Positions 34,522 through 43,928 of a stretch of DNA of 64,000 nt are shown one piece after another. The notes below the pieces were generated by a model, which saw only the letters and a program-made list of their open reading frames with translations, had not been told where the DNA came from and did not search any database. The stretch is from Anaerovibrio lipolyticus LB2005 (GTDB lineage Bacteria > Bacillota > Negativicutes > Selenomonadales > Selenomonadaceae): positions 1 through 64,000 of the forward strand of contig NZ_KK211304.1 in assembly GCF_000621545.1 (NCBI RefSeq). The letters run 5' to 3'. A program made the position numbers and the translations under genes. The first letter of the stretch is position 1; each line of letters starts with the position of its first letter.

Positions 34522-35235
34522 TTGTTAAAGGTTAGTCAGGCTACTGATATCGGCTTAGTGAGAGAGCTAAATGAAGACAGCATTTTAGTCGGGCCTAAGG
34601 ATGTATTTGTGGTAGCCGATGGTATGGGTGGTCATGTGGCCGGTGAAATAGCCAGCCATATTTTTACGGCAACTGTGGAAAACAAACTGTCATCTGAGGA
34701 CACTATCCTTGATCAGGACGGCCTTCGTTATTTGGTTATTGATGGCAATGATGCCATCTTTGAATGTACCCAAGAAAATCCTGAAAGAAGTGGTATGGGT
34801 ACTACCGCTACCCTACTTCACATTGAGGAGAAATCAGCATTTTGGGCCCATGTGGGGGATAGCAGATTATATCGTCTCAGAAATGGTGAGCTTAAGCAGA
34901 TAACCAGCGACCATACCTATGTGGCTGAGCTTTTGGCCAATGGCAGCATTTCTGCCGATGAGGCCAAGGACCATCCCAACAAGAATATGCTTTTAAGAGC
35001 AGTGGGTGTAGACCCTGTGGTAAAGGTGGATACCGGTGAATTGGCACTGCAGAACGGCGATGTATTTCTTTTATGTTCCGATGGTCTTACCAATATGGTG
35101 ACATTGCCTGATATTCAGGCGACTCTTGATAACGGGGATTGCCAGGACAAGGCGGCAGCATTGGTGGAGCAGGCCAAGGCTGGCGGTGGTTTGGACAATA
35201 TCTCAGCAATAGTGGTGGAATATAATGAAAACTAA
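34522..35235 (+). CDS. PP2C-family Ser/Thr protein phosphatase (237 aa)
   Basis: It reverses phosphorylation by the PASTA kinase. PP2C metal-site motifs are in order: ELNEDSILV, FVVADGMGGHVAGE, GMGTTATLL, HVGDSRLYRLR, ITSDHTYV, LCSDGLTNMV and GGLDNISAIVVE. The likely start is TTG 34522, since GGGAGGTGA (34508-34516) is well placed and this gives the usual MLKVSQATDIGLVRELNEDS N-terminus; GTG 34513 lies inside that ribosome site. It overlaps the next gene by 11 bases. Confidence 0.92.
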   Translation: MLKVSQATDIGLVRELNEDSILVGPKDVFVVADGMGGHVAGEIASHIFTATVENKLSSEDTILDQDGLRYLVIDGNDAIFECTQENPERSGMGTTATLLHIEEKSAFWAHVGDSRLYRLRNGELKQITSDHTYVAELLANGSISADEAKDHPNKNMLLRAVGVDPVVKVDTGELALQNGDVFLLCSDGLTNMVTLPDIQATLDNGDCQDKAAALVEQAKAGGGLDNISAIVVEYNEN

Positions 35236-36484
35236 AAGCCTGCTTTTGGTGGCAGTTGATTTTTTGATTATGTTTGCTGGTTTGGGAATTATAATGCTGA
35301 ACCAGTATCCAAATATAGATTATTCACCTGTTCCCTGGGCGTTGGGGGCGGCTGTTATGGGGATTGTCATTCAGCTGTTCCTTGTTAAGGGAAGGTATAG
35401 CAGCGATATATGGATATTTCCCATGGTGCTGTTTTTTTCAAGCTTGGGCATAATTATGCTGGCAAGGCTGAAGCCTATACTGTGTGTGCCTCAGCTAAGA
35501 TGGCTGATGATTGGCATGGTTGTAATGCTGGGAGTTTTGTATTTCTCCCGTCAGCTTAAAAATATGATGCAGTATCAGTATATTTTGGGAATATGTACTT
35601 TGGTGGTATTGTGTCTTTCCCTGCTTTTCGGTGTGGAAATCGGCGGCAGCAAGAACTGGTTGGTACTGGGACCTATTTCTGTCCAGCCTTCAGAGTTTGG
35701 CAAAATACTGCTGGTACTGTTTCTGGCGGCCTTTCTTTCTGACCATGGGGAAATGCTGAATGCGGCAAAACGTAAATTTCTCTTTCTTGATTTGCCGCCA
35801 ATAAGATTTATTGCTCCTCTTTTGGTTATTTGGGGCATCGCTATCCTTATGTTTGTAGTTCAGCGTGATTTGGGCTCAGCCCTGTTGTTCTTCTGTATGG
35901 CAGTGTTTATGACCTATATGGGGACCGGCAGTAAATCCTATGTGTTTATAGCTATGCTGTTTTTCGGTCTGGGAGCTGCAGTCAGCTATGCTTTTTTCTC
36001 CCATGTGCAGGTCCGCTTTAACATTTGGCTTGATCCTTGGGCAGATCCAGCAGGGCAGGCATATCAGGTGGTTCAGTCCCTGTTTGCTTTTGCTGCTGGT
36101 GGTGTTTGGGGCACGGGCTTTACACATGGTCATCCAGGCCTTATACCAGAGGTTCATACGGATTTTATTTTCTCGGCTGTGGCTGAGGAGTTGGGGCTTT
36201 TAGGCTGTACCGTGATTATGATGGTATATGTGATGCTTTTTTATCGTGGTATTATGATTGCCATGAACTGCAAAAAGGAGCTTCACACACTGGTAGCCGC
36301 GGGCTTTTCCATAGCTCTCTTCACCCAGGCCTTTATCATTATCGCTGGTGTCACAAAATTTCTGCCTCTTACGGGCATTACTCTGCCATTTATTAGCTAT
36401 GGCGGCAGTTCCATGGTATCAGGCTTTATTATGATAGGTCTTTTATTGTCATTATCAAAGAAGGAAAAGGTTCATGGGGCATAA
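35225..36484 (+). CDS. SEDS-family peptidoglycan polymerase, FtsW/RodA type (419 aa)
   Basis: A multi-pass membrane glycosyltransferase that polymerises lipid II. Ten or so hydrophobic helices and SEDS signature blocks are visible: GSKNWLVLGPISVQPSEFGK (about 139-158), VQRDLGSALLFF, TDFIFSAVAEELGLLG, and GITLPFISYGGSSMVSGFIM. It overlaps the class B PBP gene by 11 bases, the standard pairing in which the PBP activates the polymerase. The coupling with kinase and phosphatase resembles rodA-pbpA-pknB of Actinobacteria. I cannot tell elongation from division use. Confidence 0.93.
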   Translation: MKTKSLLLVAVDFLIMFAGLGIIMLNQYPNIDYSPVPWALGAAVMGIVIQLFLVKGRYSSDIWIFPMVLFFSSLGIIMLARLKPILCVPQLRWLMIGMVVMLGVLYFSRQLKNMMQYQYILGICTLVVLCLSLLFGVEIGGSKNWLVLGPISVQPSEFGKILLVLFLAAFLSDHGEMLNAAKRKFLFLDLPPIRFIAPLLVIWGIAILMFVVQRDLGSALLFFCMAVFMTYMGTGSKSYVFIAMLFFGLGAAVSYAFFSHVQVRFNIWLDPWADPAGQAYQVVQSLFAFAAGGVWGTGFTHGHPGLIPEVHTDFIFSAVAEELGLLGCTVIMMVYVMLFYRGIMIAMNCKKELHTLVAAGFSIALFTQAFIIIAGVTKFLPLTGITLPFISYGGSSMVSGFIMIGLLLSLSKKEKVHGA

Positions 36485-37871
36485 AGATATAAAAAAATAT
36501 ATTCTGCATTGCAGTCTTTTTATGATGGCATGCTTCCTGTGTCTTTTTGGATATATTGTTTACTTGCAGGTTATCGCGGCACCATCCTTGGCGGCAAATC
36601 CTATGAACCGTCGTGGCAATGCGGCATTAGATATAACAAGGGGAGCAATCCTCGACATAAATGGACGGGAGCTGGCAAAAAGCTCTCAGCCGGGAGAAAG
36701 AAGCTACCCTTATGGTGAAATAATGGCACCAGTAACAGGGTATCTTGGAGAGGCCATAGGCAGTGATGGTATTGAGTCTGTGGCAGGCAATGATCTTACA
36801 GGTCAGTCACAGCAGCTACAGATGTTGGGGCCAATAGGCCAGGCCATGCAGTCAACCCAGGGCAATAATGTGAAGCTGACGGTGGATGCAGACATTCAGC
36901 AATTGGCCTATGAGGCATTGGGCAGCCATAGGGGGGCTGTGTTGGTTATGAATGCAGAGACTGGAGCCATAATTGCCATGGTGAGCAAGCCTACTGTAGA
37001 TCCTACAGATGTGGAGAGCAACTGGAAAAGTCTCACAGCAAGGGAAGACAGTCCACTCCTAAACAGAGCTACCCAAGGTCTTTATCCTCCGGGCTCCACC
37101 ATTAAGGTGCTGATAGCTGATGCAGCCCTTGATGAAAAAGTTACTGACTTAAATGAGAAGTTCAACTGCAACGGCAAATTGCAGATTGGCAATGAATATA
37201 TAGGCGAAAGTCACGGGGCAGTTCATGGTAACAATCTTACCTTGAAGGATGCTCTTACAGAATCCTGTAATGTTACCTTTGGTACCCTGGCTATGCGAAT
37301 GCATGGAAAAGGGTTGGAGAGTGCCTTTGAAAGATTTGGTTTTACCACTCCGATTAACAGCGAGTTTAATGAAAGCAAATGCCATTTGCCAAAGTTTTCA
37401 TCCCTTGGTGATGGGGATACGGCCCAGGTTGGTATCGGTCAGGGGGAGACATTGGTAACACCTCTGCGGATGGCAATGCTGGCCAGTGCTTATGTTAATC
37501 ATGGCAAGATTATGGTTCCATATCTTGTGGAGGAAGTGATTTCTCCTGTAGGGCTGGTAATAAGAAAAGCCTCTCCGTCGAAATGGATGGATGTTACCTC
37601 TGAAAAGCGTGCCAACATAATTGGCGGCTTTATGGAGAATGTTGTAACCAATGGTACTGGTGGGGCAGCGGCAGTGCCCGGTGTCCGGGTTATTGGCAAA
37701 ACCGGTACTGCAGAAAATTCCCAAGGGGCAGACCACGGCTGGTTTATTGGCGCAGCTGAGCTTCCAAAGGGGAAAATAGCCTTTTGCATAATTGTTGAAA
37801 ATAGTGGTGGCGGTGGAACCGTAGCGGCTCCTATCGCCCGTCAGATAATTACAGCTTTGAAAGACAGGTAG
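36474..37871 (+). CDS. Class B penicillin-binding protein, transpeptidase (465 aa)
   Basis: A membrane-anchored D,D-transpeptidase. It has an N-terminal helix (about 9-32), a short linker domain, then the catalytic domain. The active-site SxxK is STIK (Ser208-Lys211) in YPPGSTIKV; the SxN motif is SCN in DALTESCNVTFG; KTG appears in VIGKTGTAENS. At 465 residues it is short for FtsI or MrdA and resembles actinobacterial PbpA. It overlaps the SEDS polymerase gene and is 11 bases before the PASTA kinase. Confidence 0.92.
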   Translation: MGHKDIKKYILHCSLFMMACFLCLFGYIVYLQVIAAPSLAANPMNRRGNAALDITRGAILDINGRELAKSSQPGERSYPYGEIMAPVTGYLGEAIGSDGIESVAGNDLTGQSQQLQMLGPIGQAMQSTQGNNVKLTVDADIQQLAYEALGSHRGAVLVMNAETGAIIAMVSKPTVDPTDVESNWKSLTAREDSPLLNRATQGLYPPGSTIKVLIADAALDEKVTDLNEKFNCNGKLQIGNEYIGESHGAVHGNNLTLKDALTESCNVTFGTLAMRMHGKGLESAFERFGFTTPINSEFNESKCHLPKFSSLGDGDTAQVGIGQGETLVTPLRMAMLASAYVNHGKIMVPYLVEEVISPVGLVIRKASPSKWMDVTSEKRANIIGGFMENVVTNGTGGAAAVPGVRVIGKTGTAENSQGADHGWFIGAAELPKGKIAFCIIVENSGGGGTVAAPIARQIITALKDR

Positions 37872-37882
37872 GAGGATATGGC

Positions 37883-39685
37883 ATGATAGAGCGCGTTTTA
37901 GCAAGACGTTATGAAATTCAGGAACATATCGGTGGCGGCGGCATGGCTGATGTATACAGAGCCCATGATAAGCTGTTGGACCGTGCTGTTGCTGTAAAAA
38001 TCCTTCATGCGCAGTTTGCCAATGATGCTGAATTCATAGAGAAATTCCATCGTGAGGCCAAGGGTGCAGCCAAGCTCACCCATCAGAATATCGTTAATAT
38101 ATATGATGTAGGGGAAGATGAAGGCAGTCATTTTATTGTTATGGAATATGTGGCTGGCAAAACCCTCAAGGAATATATTCAGGAAAAGGGCTATCTGGAG
38201 CCGGAGGAGGCTGCCCGCATAGCCAAGGAATTGGCCTGTGCCCTGGAGGCTGCCCACAAGAATGATTTGGTGCATTGTGACATTAAGCCCCATAACATTT
38301 TGATTATGGATGATGGTCACATTAAGGTTACTGATTTCGGTATTGCCAGAGCAGTTTCTTCTTCCACAATGACCTATGGGGGAAATGTAATGGGGTCTGT
38401 CCATTATTTCTCTCCTGAACAGGCTAAGGGCACTGCTATTACCACTAAGTCAGATGTATATTCTCTTGGCGTGGTGCTGTATGAGATGCTTACCGGCACA
38501 TTGCCATACAACGGCGAAACCTCTGTCAGCATTGCACTGAAGCATTTGCAGGAGGAGCCGGTACCTATTCGTCAGATTAAACCATCTGTTCCAGCGGTTT
38601 TGGAGGCCATTGTACAGAAGGCAATGAACAAGGATCCTATGTTGCGGCCTACCAGCACAGATATGTACATGGATCTGGAGCAGGCTCTGTCCATGATTCA
38701 GGGCAAATCCACTGGGTCAATCGTGAATGCACCGCAGCCACAAAATGATCCTTTCGCAACCCAGGTTATTCCACGGGTTACTCCTGATATGATTCAGCAG
38801 AATCAGCCTCAGCAGTACAGCTCTCAGGATTATGATTACGATTATGATGGTGATTACGATGATTCCGGAGAGGAAGATGAGGGGTCCTTCAAGAAAATGA
38901 TTAAGTCCAAAAAGTTTGTATTTGGCTTGGTCTTGATTTTGATATTGGGATTCTTTGCAGGGTCCTTCCTTTCCTTTGGAAATTTCTGGAGCTCCGTAGA
39001 GGTGGAGGTTCCGGATGTGGTAGGGCGTCAGGTGGAGATTGCCCGTGAAATGCTGGAGGAAAAGAATCTGCGTGTTAAGATAGCAGAAACCTATGATGCT
39101 AATGTTCCGGCTGGACAGGTTGTATCCCAGTACCCTGAGGCGGGAATTATGGTTAAGGAGCAGCGCCAGGTAACCATTTATATCAGCAAGGGCGGCGAAG
39201 AGCTGACTATGCCGGACTTAAAGGGGATGTCACGTTCAAATGCTGAAGCCAAGCTGAATAAAATGGGGCTTAAAATAGGCGCAGTTTACGAGGAAGAAGC
39301 CGATGAACCGGCAGGAACGGTTTTGAAGCAGGATCCAGCTAATGGCTCCAAGGTTACCAAGGGGCAGACCGTAGACTTTACTGTCAGCAAGGGACCTAAG
39401 AAGACTGGAGTGACCATTCCGGATTATACTGGTATGTCTGTGGATAGTGTTAAATCCAATTTGGCAGCAAATAAGCTGAAGCTCGGCACTGTTACGGAAA
39501 AGACGAGTTCCCAGTCAAGGGGCACCGTTATTGGGCAGTCACCGGCAGCAGGGTCTGAGGTAAAGGAAGGCGGTGCTGTAAATATTATTGTTTCCAGCGG
39601 ACAGGCTACCTCAACTACTACCAAGCCAACAGATCCAGGGAAGAAAACCCAGAAAACATCTCCGGAAGAGGTTGTAAAACCATAG
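37883..39685 (+). CDS. PASTA-domain Ser/Thr protein kinase, PrkC/PknB type (600 aa)
   Basis: The cytosolic kinase domain (about 9-270) has the Gly loop IGGGGMADVYRAHD, VAVKIL, and the catalytic loop HCDIKPHNIL. In that loop the usual HRD is HCD, so it is a non-RD kinase. DFGIARAVSSSTMTYGGNVM forms the DFG and activation segment with candidate Ser/Thr autophosphorylation sites. An acidic Asp/Tyr-rich linker (about 310-335) and one membrane helix (about 345-367) follow. Three extracellular PASTA repeats (about 370-575) bind muropeptides or lipid II. Last of the FHA-PP2C-SEDS-PBP cluster. Confidence 0.95.
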   Translation: MIERVLARRYEIQEHIGGGGMADVYRAHDKLLDRAVAVKILHAQFANDAEFIEKFHREAKGAAKLTHQNIVNIYDVGEDEGSHFIVMEYVAGKTLKEYIQEKGYLEPEEAARIAKELACALEAAHKNDLVHCDIKPHNILIMDDGHIKVTDFGIARAVSSSTMTYGGNVMGSVHYFSPEQAKGTAITTKSDVYSLGVVLYEMLTGTLPYNGETSVSIALKHLQEEPVPIRQIKPSVPAVLEAIVQKAMNKDPMLRPTSTDMYMDLEQALSMIQGKSTGSIVNAPQPQNDPFATQVIPRVTPDMIQQNQPQQYSSQDYDYDYDGDYDDSGEEDEGSFKKMIKSKKFVFGLVLILILGFFAGSFLSFGNFWSSVEVEVPDVVGRQVEIAREMLEEKNLRVKIAETYDANVPAGQVVSQYPEAGIMVKEQRQVTIYISKGGEELTMPDLKGMSRSNAEAKLNKMGLKIGAVYEEEADEPAGTVLKQDPANGSKVTKGQTVDFTVSKGPKKTGVTIPDYTGMSVDSVKSNLAANKLKLGTVTEKTSSQSRGTVIGQSPAAGSEVKEGGAVNIIVSSGQATSTTTKPTDPGKKTQKTSPEEVVKP

Positions 39686-39713
39686 TTATTTTGAAAATGT
39701 AAAGGATATATAA

Positions 39714-40610
39714 ATGCCAACAGGTCAGGTTATAAAAACATATAACGGATTTTATTATGTGCTTGAAGATGGCAGGGAGCTTACTCAGAATCCGGAGCTA
39801 TTGTCCTGCCGCCTTCGTGGCAGAATAAAAAGAATAAAGGGCTCCGTGGTGACCGGGGATATGGTGGAATATGAGCTTTTGGGTGATGGTACTGGCGTTA
39901 TTGAAAAACGGCTGCCCAGAAAAACACTTCTCCATAGACCTTCTGTTGCCAATATTGATCAGGTGATCATAACCTTTGCAGTTAAGGAGCCGGATATTAA
40001 CTCGCTGTTGCTAAACCGTTTTTTGGTACTGGCAGAGTGGTCAGATATCCCAGAGATTGTAATTTGTCTTAATAAAACTGATTTATTGCCTGCTTCTGCT
40101 GAGGAGTTTGTTAAGCCTTATGTGGATGCAGGTTATAGAGTTATTTTTGCCTCAGCTCATGAAAAGCAGGGAATCGAGGAAATCAGGGAATTGCTGAAGG
40201 GAAAGGTTACTGCCTTTGCGGGACCTTCTGGCGTGGGAAAATCATCTCTCCTTAATGCCATTGACAGTAATTTATCTCTTACCACGGGGGTTATATCTGA
40301 AAAGATAAAGCGGGGGAAGCACACCACAAGAGCGGCCTGCTTGCTGCCAGTAGCCAGCGGCGGCATCGTAGTGGATACTCCGGGCTTTAGTGCGGCAGAG
40401 CTGGAGCACCTTGACAAAAATCTTTTGGCTGGTTATTTCCCTGAGTTCAGACCATTAATAGAAAAGTGCTATTATAATACATGTACCCATAGCCATGAAC
40501 CCGACTGCGGTATAAAAAATGCCCTGGCAGAGGGAATTGTCAGTCAGGAGCGCTATGATGCGTATTTGAATATATTGCAAAGTATTTTAGAAAGAAAGAA
40601 GGCATATTGA
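39714..40610 (+). CDS. rsgA: Ribosome small-subunit GTPase RsgA (298 aa)
   Basis: A circularly permuted GTPase in 30S assembly. An N-terminal OB fold (about 1-65) precedes the G domain with motif order NKTD (G4, about 121), then GPSGVGKSSLLNAID (G1, about 171-185) and DTPGF (G3). A C-terminal zinc finger carries CYYNTCTHSHEPDCGIK. Length is normal. It follows pknB by 28 bases and overlaps rpe. The pknB-rsgA-rpe order is common in Firmicutes. Confidence 0.95.
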   Translation: MPTGQVIKTYNGFYYVLEDGRELTQNPELLSCRLRGRIKRIKGSVVTGDMVEYELLGDGTGVIEKRLPRKTLLHRPSVANIDQVIITFAVKEPDINSLLLNRFLVLAEWSDIPEIVICLNKTDLLPASAEEFVKPYVDAGYRVIFASAHEKQGIEEIRELLKGKVTAFAGPSGVGKSSLLNAIDSNLSLTTGVISEKIKRGKHTTRAACLLPVASGGIVVDTPGFSAAELEHLDKNLLAGYFPEFRPLIEKCYYNTCTHSHEPDCGIKNALAEGIVSQERYDAYLNILQSILERKKAY

Positions 40611-41260
40611 TGACTAAGGTTGCGCCATCAATTTTATCTGCTGATTTTGCCAATTTGGCTCAGGAGGTTGAAAAGGTTATTACAGCAGGCGCTGATTATG
40701 TACATATAGATGTTATGGATGGCACCTTTGTGCCTGAAATTACTTTAGGTGCCTTGATTGTAAAGGCTATTCGTCCTGTTACGGATGCTGTATTTGACGT
40801 ACATCTCATGGTAGAGCATCCGGATACTCAAATTGAGTCCTTTGCCAAAGCAGGTGCGGATATTATTACCTTCCATGTGGAGGCTGCAAAACATCCTCAT
40901 AGAGTATTGCAGGCCATTAAGTCTGCTGGCTGTAAGGCTGGTATATGCCTTAATCCAGGGACTCCTCTTTCAATGGTTGAGGAGCTGTTGGATGATCTGG
41001 ATTTGATTGTTATTATGTCCGTAAATCCAGGCTATGGTGGACAGAAGTTTATTCCTAATTCATTGGATAAAATTGCCCGTTTAAAGGCGATGCTTACCAA
41101 GGTCGGAAGCAAGGCCGAGATTGAGGTGGACGGCGGTGTTACCGTGGACAACTGCAAGGCACTGGCAGAGGCCGGGGCCGATGTATTGGTGGCTGGTTCA
41201 GCGGTATATAAGGCACAGGATATAACTGAGGCTATACGTAAACTGCATTGCGTCGGGTAA
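40610..41260 (+). CDS. rpe: Ribulose-phosphate 3-epimerase (216 aa)
   Basis: It interconverts ribulose-5-phosphate and xylulose-5-phosphate in the pentose phosphate pathway. TIM-barrel motifs are present: APSILSADFANLAQEVE, HIDVMDGTFVPEITLG, FDVHLMVEHP, VMSVNPGYGGQKFIP, and VDGGVTVDN. Start ATG 40610 overlaps the rsgA stop (TGATG); the TTG at 40607 is unnecessary. Length is standard. Confidence 0.95.
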   Translation: MTKVAPSILSADFANLAQEVEKVITAGADYVHIDVMDGTFVPEITLGALIVKAIRPVTDAVFDVHLMVEHPDTQIESFAKAGADIITFHVEAAKHPHRVLQAIKSAGCKAGICLNPGTPLSMVEELLDDLDLIVIMSVNPGYGGQKFIPNSLDKIARLKAMLTKVGSKAEIEVDGGVTVDNCKALAEAGADVLVAGSAVYKAQDITEAIRKLHCVG

Positions 41261-41276
41261 GGAGGGCGTTTACATA

Positions 41277-41960
41277 ATGGAAAAAGCAGTTGTTTTACTT
41301 TCTGGTGGTCTTGATTCTACCGTATGTATGGCTGTGGCCAAATCAAAGGGGATGGAGGTTTATCCCATCAGCTTCAACTACCATCAGAGACATAATATTG
41401 AGTTGGAGAGTGCTAAAAAGGTTGCCAAATTCTATGGCGTGAAAAAGCACCTTATTATAGAAACTAATATGGAGGAAATTGGAGGCTCTGCCCTTACAGA
41501 CAGTCAGATAGAGGTTCCGGACGGAGATTTTCAGCATGGGGCAGAGGATATTCCAGTTACCTATGTTCCTGCCCGTAACATGATTTTTCTCAGCTATGCC
41601 ATGGCTTATGCTGAGGTTATTGGGGCAGACCATGTATATATTGGTGTGAATGCAGTGGATTATTCCGGCTATCCGGACTGCCGTCCAGAATTTATCGGTA
41701 GCTTCCAGAAAACTGCAAATCTGGCTACTAAGGCGGGGACTGCCGATGGACGTAATATTAAGATAGAAACCCCTTTGCAGGACCTTTCTAAGAAGGAAAT
41801 AGTTCAGCTGGGAAGTAAACTGGGTGCCCCATTGCAGTTTACCCATAGCTGTTACAAGGGCGGAGAGAAGGCCTGTGGTGTCTGCGACAGCTGTAAGCTG
41901 AGACTTCGTGGATTTGCAGAGGCTGGTGTAGTTGACCCGGTTGAGTATGAAAATATGTAA
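41277..41960 (+). CDS. queC: 7-cyano-7-deazaguanine (preQ0) synthase QueC (227 aa)
   Basis: An ATP-dependent enzyme that makes preQ0 for queuosine tRNA modification. The PP-loop is VVLLSGGLDSTVCMAVAKSK; the family block YVPARNMIFLSYAMAYAEV and the C-terminal zinc site CYKGGEKACGVCDSCKLR are visible. Preceded by GGAGGG. The next gene, 12 bases on, encodes GTP cyclohydrolase FolE2, which could supply the first precursor. QueD and QueE are not nearby. Confidence 0.95.
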   Translation: MEKAVVLLSGGLDSTVCMAVAKSKGMEVYPISFNYHQRHNIELESAKKVAKFYGVKKHLIIETNMEEIGGSALTDSQIEVPDGDFQHGAEDIPVTYVPARNMIFLSYAMAYAEVIGADHVYIGVNAVDYSGYPDCRPEFIGSFQKTANLATKAGTADGRNIKIETPLQDLSKKEIVQLGSKLGAPLQFTHSCYKGGEKACGVCDSCKLRLRGFAEAGVVDPVEYENM

Positions 41961-41971
41961 TAGGTGTATTT

Positions 41972-42760
41972 ATGAAGGACGTACAAAATAGTGCAGATAC
42001 CCGCGGTATTGCCATTCAGAAGGTGGGTATCAGGGATGCGCATCTTCCTCTTTTGATAAAAACAAAGGAGGGGGACTACCAGCAGGTTTTGGCAAATATT
42101 AGCTTTACAGTTTCACTGCCAATGGAATACAAGGGGACTCACATGAGTCGGTTTCAGGAGATTCTGAACAAATGGACTCGTTTGCCAATTGCAGAGGAGG
42201 AAATGGCTGATATTTTGCAAGAGGCTATGGATAAATTACAGGCGGAGACAGCGGCTATCCATATTGAATTTAAATATTTTGTGGATCGATTTGCCCCAGT
42301 TAGTAAGAGAAAATCAGTTTTGGACGTGGACTGCTTCTTTGATGGTGTTATGGAAAGAGAACAGCCATTGCAGTTTACTTTGGGTGTGAAGGTTCCATAT
42401 ACTTCCCTTTGTCCTTGCAGCAAGGAAATTTCTGAATACGGAGCCCATAATCAGCGTGGTGTTATGGACGTAAGGGTTTCCTTCGATGATGAACATGAAT
42501 GTATTCTCATTGAGGATTTGGTAGCTCTTATGGAGCAGCAGGGCTCATGTCAGGTTTATCCGCTGCTAAAGCGTGAGGACGAGAAATTCGTCACGGAAAA
42601 GGCTTATGACAATCCAAAATTCGTTGAGGATATTTTAAGAGATGGCGTGATTGCCCTTCGTCAGCTTGAAGGCATCAAATGGTTCGCTCTGGACTGCGAT
42701 AATTTTGAAAGCATTCACAACCACAGCGCTTATGCCAGTCATGAGGAGTTTGTGGAATAG
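41972..42760 (+). CDS. folE2: GTP cyclohydrolase I type B, FolE2 (262 aa)
   Basis: It converts GTP to dihydroneopterin triphosphate for folate and queuosine. The FolE2-specific block YTSLCPCSKEISEYGAHNQR (about 145-164) contains the metal-binding Cys, and the N-terminus has VGIRDAHLPLLIKTK. FolE2 can use metals other than zinc, unlike FolE. Length is normal. Paired with queC, 12 bases apart. Confidence 0.95.
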   Translation: MKDVQNSADTRGIAIQKVGIRDAHLPLLIKTKEGDYQQVLANISFTVSLPMEYKGTHMSRFQEILNKWTRLPIAEEEMADILQEAMDKLQAETAAIHIEFKYFVDRFAPVSKRKSVLDVDCFFDGVMEREQPLQFTLGVKVPYTSLCPCSKEISEYGAHNQRGVMDVRVSFDDEHECILIEDLVALMEQQGSCQVYPLLKREDEKFVTEKAYDNPKFVEDILRDGVIALRQLEGIKWFALDCDNFESIHNHSAYASHEEFVE

Positions 42761-42769
42761 AGGTAGAAT

Positions 42770-42798
42770 TTGGCACGAAAGAAAGCAAATGGTATAAT
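42770..42798 (+). promoter_or_regulatory. Promoter upstream of the UPF0104 gene
   Basis: TTGGCA (42770-42775), 17 bp, TATAAT (42793-42798), 30 bases before the start codon. Confidence 0.65.
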
Positions 42799-42828
42799 AG
42801 TGCTGATTTCTTTTTAAGGAGTTGCTGA

Positions 42829-43848
42829 ATGAATAAGGTTTATGGGCGTATACTAGGCTTATTCCTATTGGTTTTGGTAATATCCAGTGCCGTAATTTAT
42901 TTTACGGTGGACATTAATACCATTACCAATTTATATATGTTCCAGCCCTGGTCCGTTGGTTTGGCAATATTGGCCATGGCCATAGGTCTTGTATTGGATG
43001 GAACCAGATTAATGCACATGGTAAAAATATCTGGGGAAAATATTACCTTGAAGCAGGCTGTACAAGTGGTTTTTGGTAACTATTTTTTGGCCATGCTGGG
43101 TCCTGGCGCCGCTGCTGGTGCCATAGCACAGGTGATGTTTCTGCGCAGGGCCGGAGTTCCTGGAGGAAAGGCCGCTGTGTTGGCGTTGGTCCGTACGGTG
43201 GTTTCCATATTTTTCCTGGCCTGCTGTCTGCCTTTTATATTCCTTCATGACGAGGGGATATTGCCAGGTGTTTCCAATGCGGTAATGGTTTATGTTGCTG
43301 GTACTGTAACTGTTTTAATGCTGGTGGCAGCCTATGGTATTCGCAGAAATGCATTTGATTATTTAGCGGTGAAAATTGCCAGAAAGCTATCCAAAAAGTG
43401 GAGCAGAAAATTTGTGGACATGTACAGAGATAGCAAGTCTGCCATAATTTTGCTGGCGTCATCACCCAAATCTATGATTCGGGTTTTCTTTGAATCTGGT
43501 TTAAGTCTGATTTTTATTTACATGGTGGTCCCTTTCCTTATGCTTGGATTGGGTGCTACTGTGGACTGGCTTACGGTAATGGGACGCATGATGTTTTTGA
43601 ATATCCTGCTTTATTTTTCTCCTACCCCGGGAGGTTCTGGTATTGCAGAGGGTGGTTTCGTATATCTCTTTAGTGAAAGTGTACCATCTGGTACAGTAGG
43701 TATTCTTGCTGTATCATGGCGTTTTATTGCAGAGTATTTGCCATTTTTTGTGGGCCTGTATTATACCATTACAGTATTTGGCAAACATGTGCTGGACAAG
43801 GATTTGGATGAGGATGATCCAAATTCCATTAAAGTTATTGATAAGTAA
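42829..43848 (+). CDS. UPF0104/LPG synthase transmembrane-family protein (339 aa)
   Basis: An integral membrane protein with about 7-8 helices of the lysylphosphatidylglycerol-synthase TM (flippase-like) family. It has QAVQVVFGNYFLAMLGPGAA (about 75-94) and the conserved block LLYFSPTPGGSGIAEGGFVY (about 263-282). It lacks the soluble aminoacyl-transfer domain of MprF, so lipid flipping or another envelope function is likelier than lipid lysinylation. The substrate is unknown. AAGGAG lies upstream of ATG 42829. Confidence 0.85.
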   Translation: MNKVYGRILGLFLLVLVISSAVIYFTVDINTITNLYMFQPWSVGLAILAMAIGLVLDGTRLMHMVKISGENITLKQAVQVVFGNYFLAMLGPGAAAGAIAQVMFLRRAGVPGGKAAVLALVRTVVSIFFLACCLPFIFLHDEGILPGVSNAVMVYVAGTVTVLMLVAAYGIRRNAFDYLAVKIARKLSKKWSRKFVDMYRDSKSAIILLASSPKSMIRVFFESGLSLIFIYMVVPFLMLGLGATVDWLTVMGRMMFLNILLYFSPTPGGSGIAEGGFVYLFSESVPSGTVGILAVSWRFIAEYLPFFVGLYYTITVFGKHVLDKDLDEDDPNSIKVIDK

Positions 43849-43928
43849 TGTATATCAGTCTATAGCCGTGTTTGTTATAGGCTGATTTATTTATATGATA
43901 TTAATGGGTGCTATGCGATGTGAAGTGT

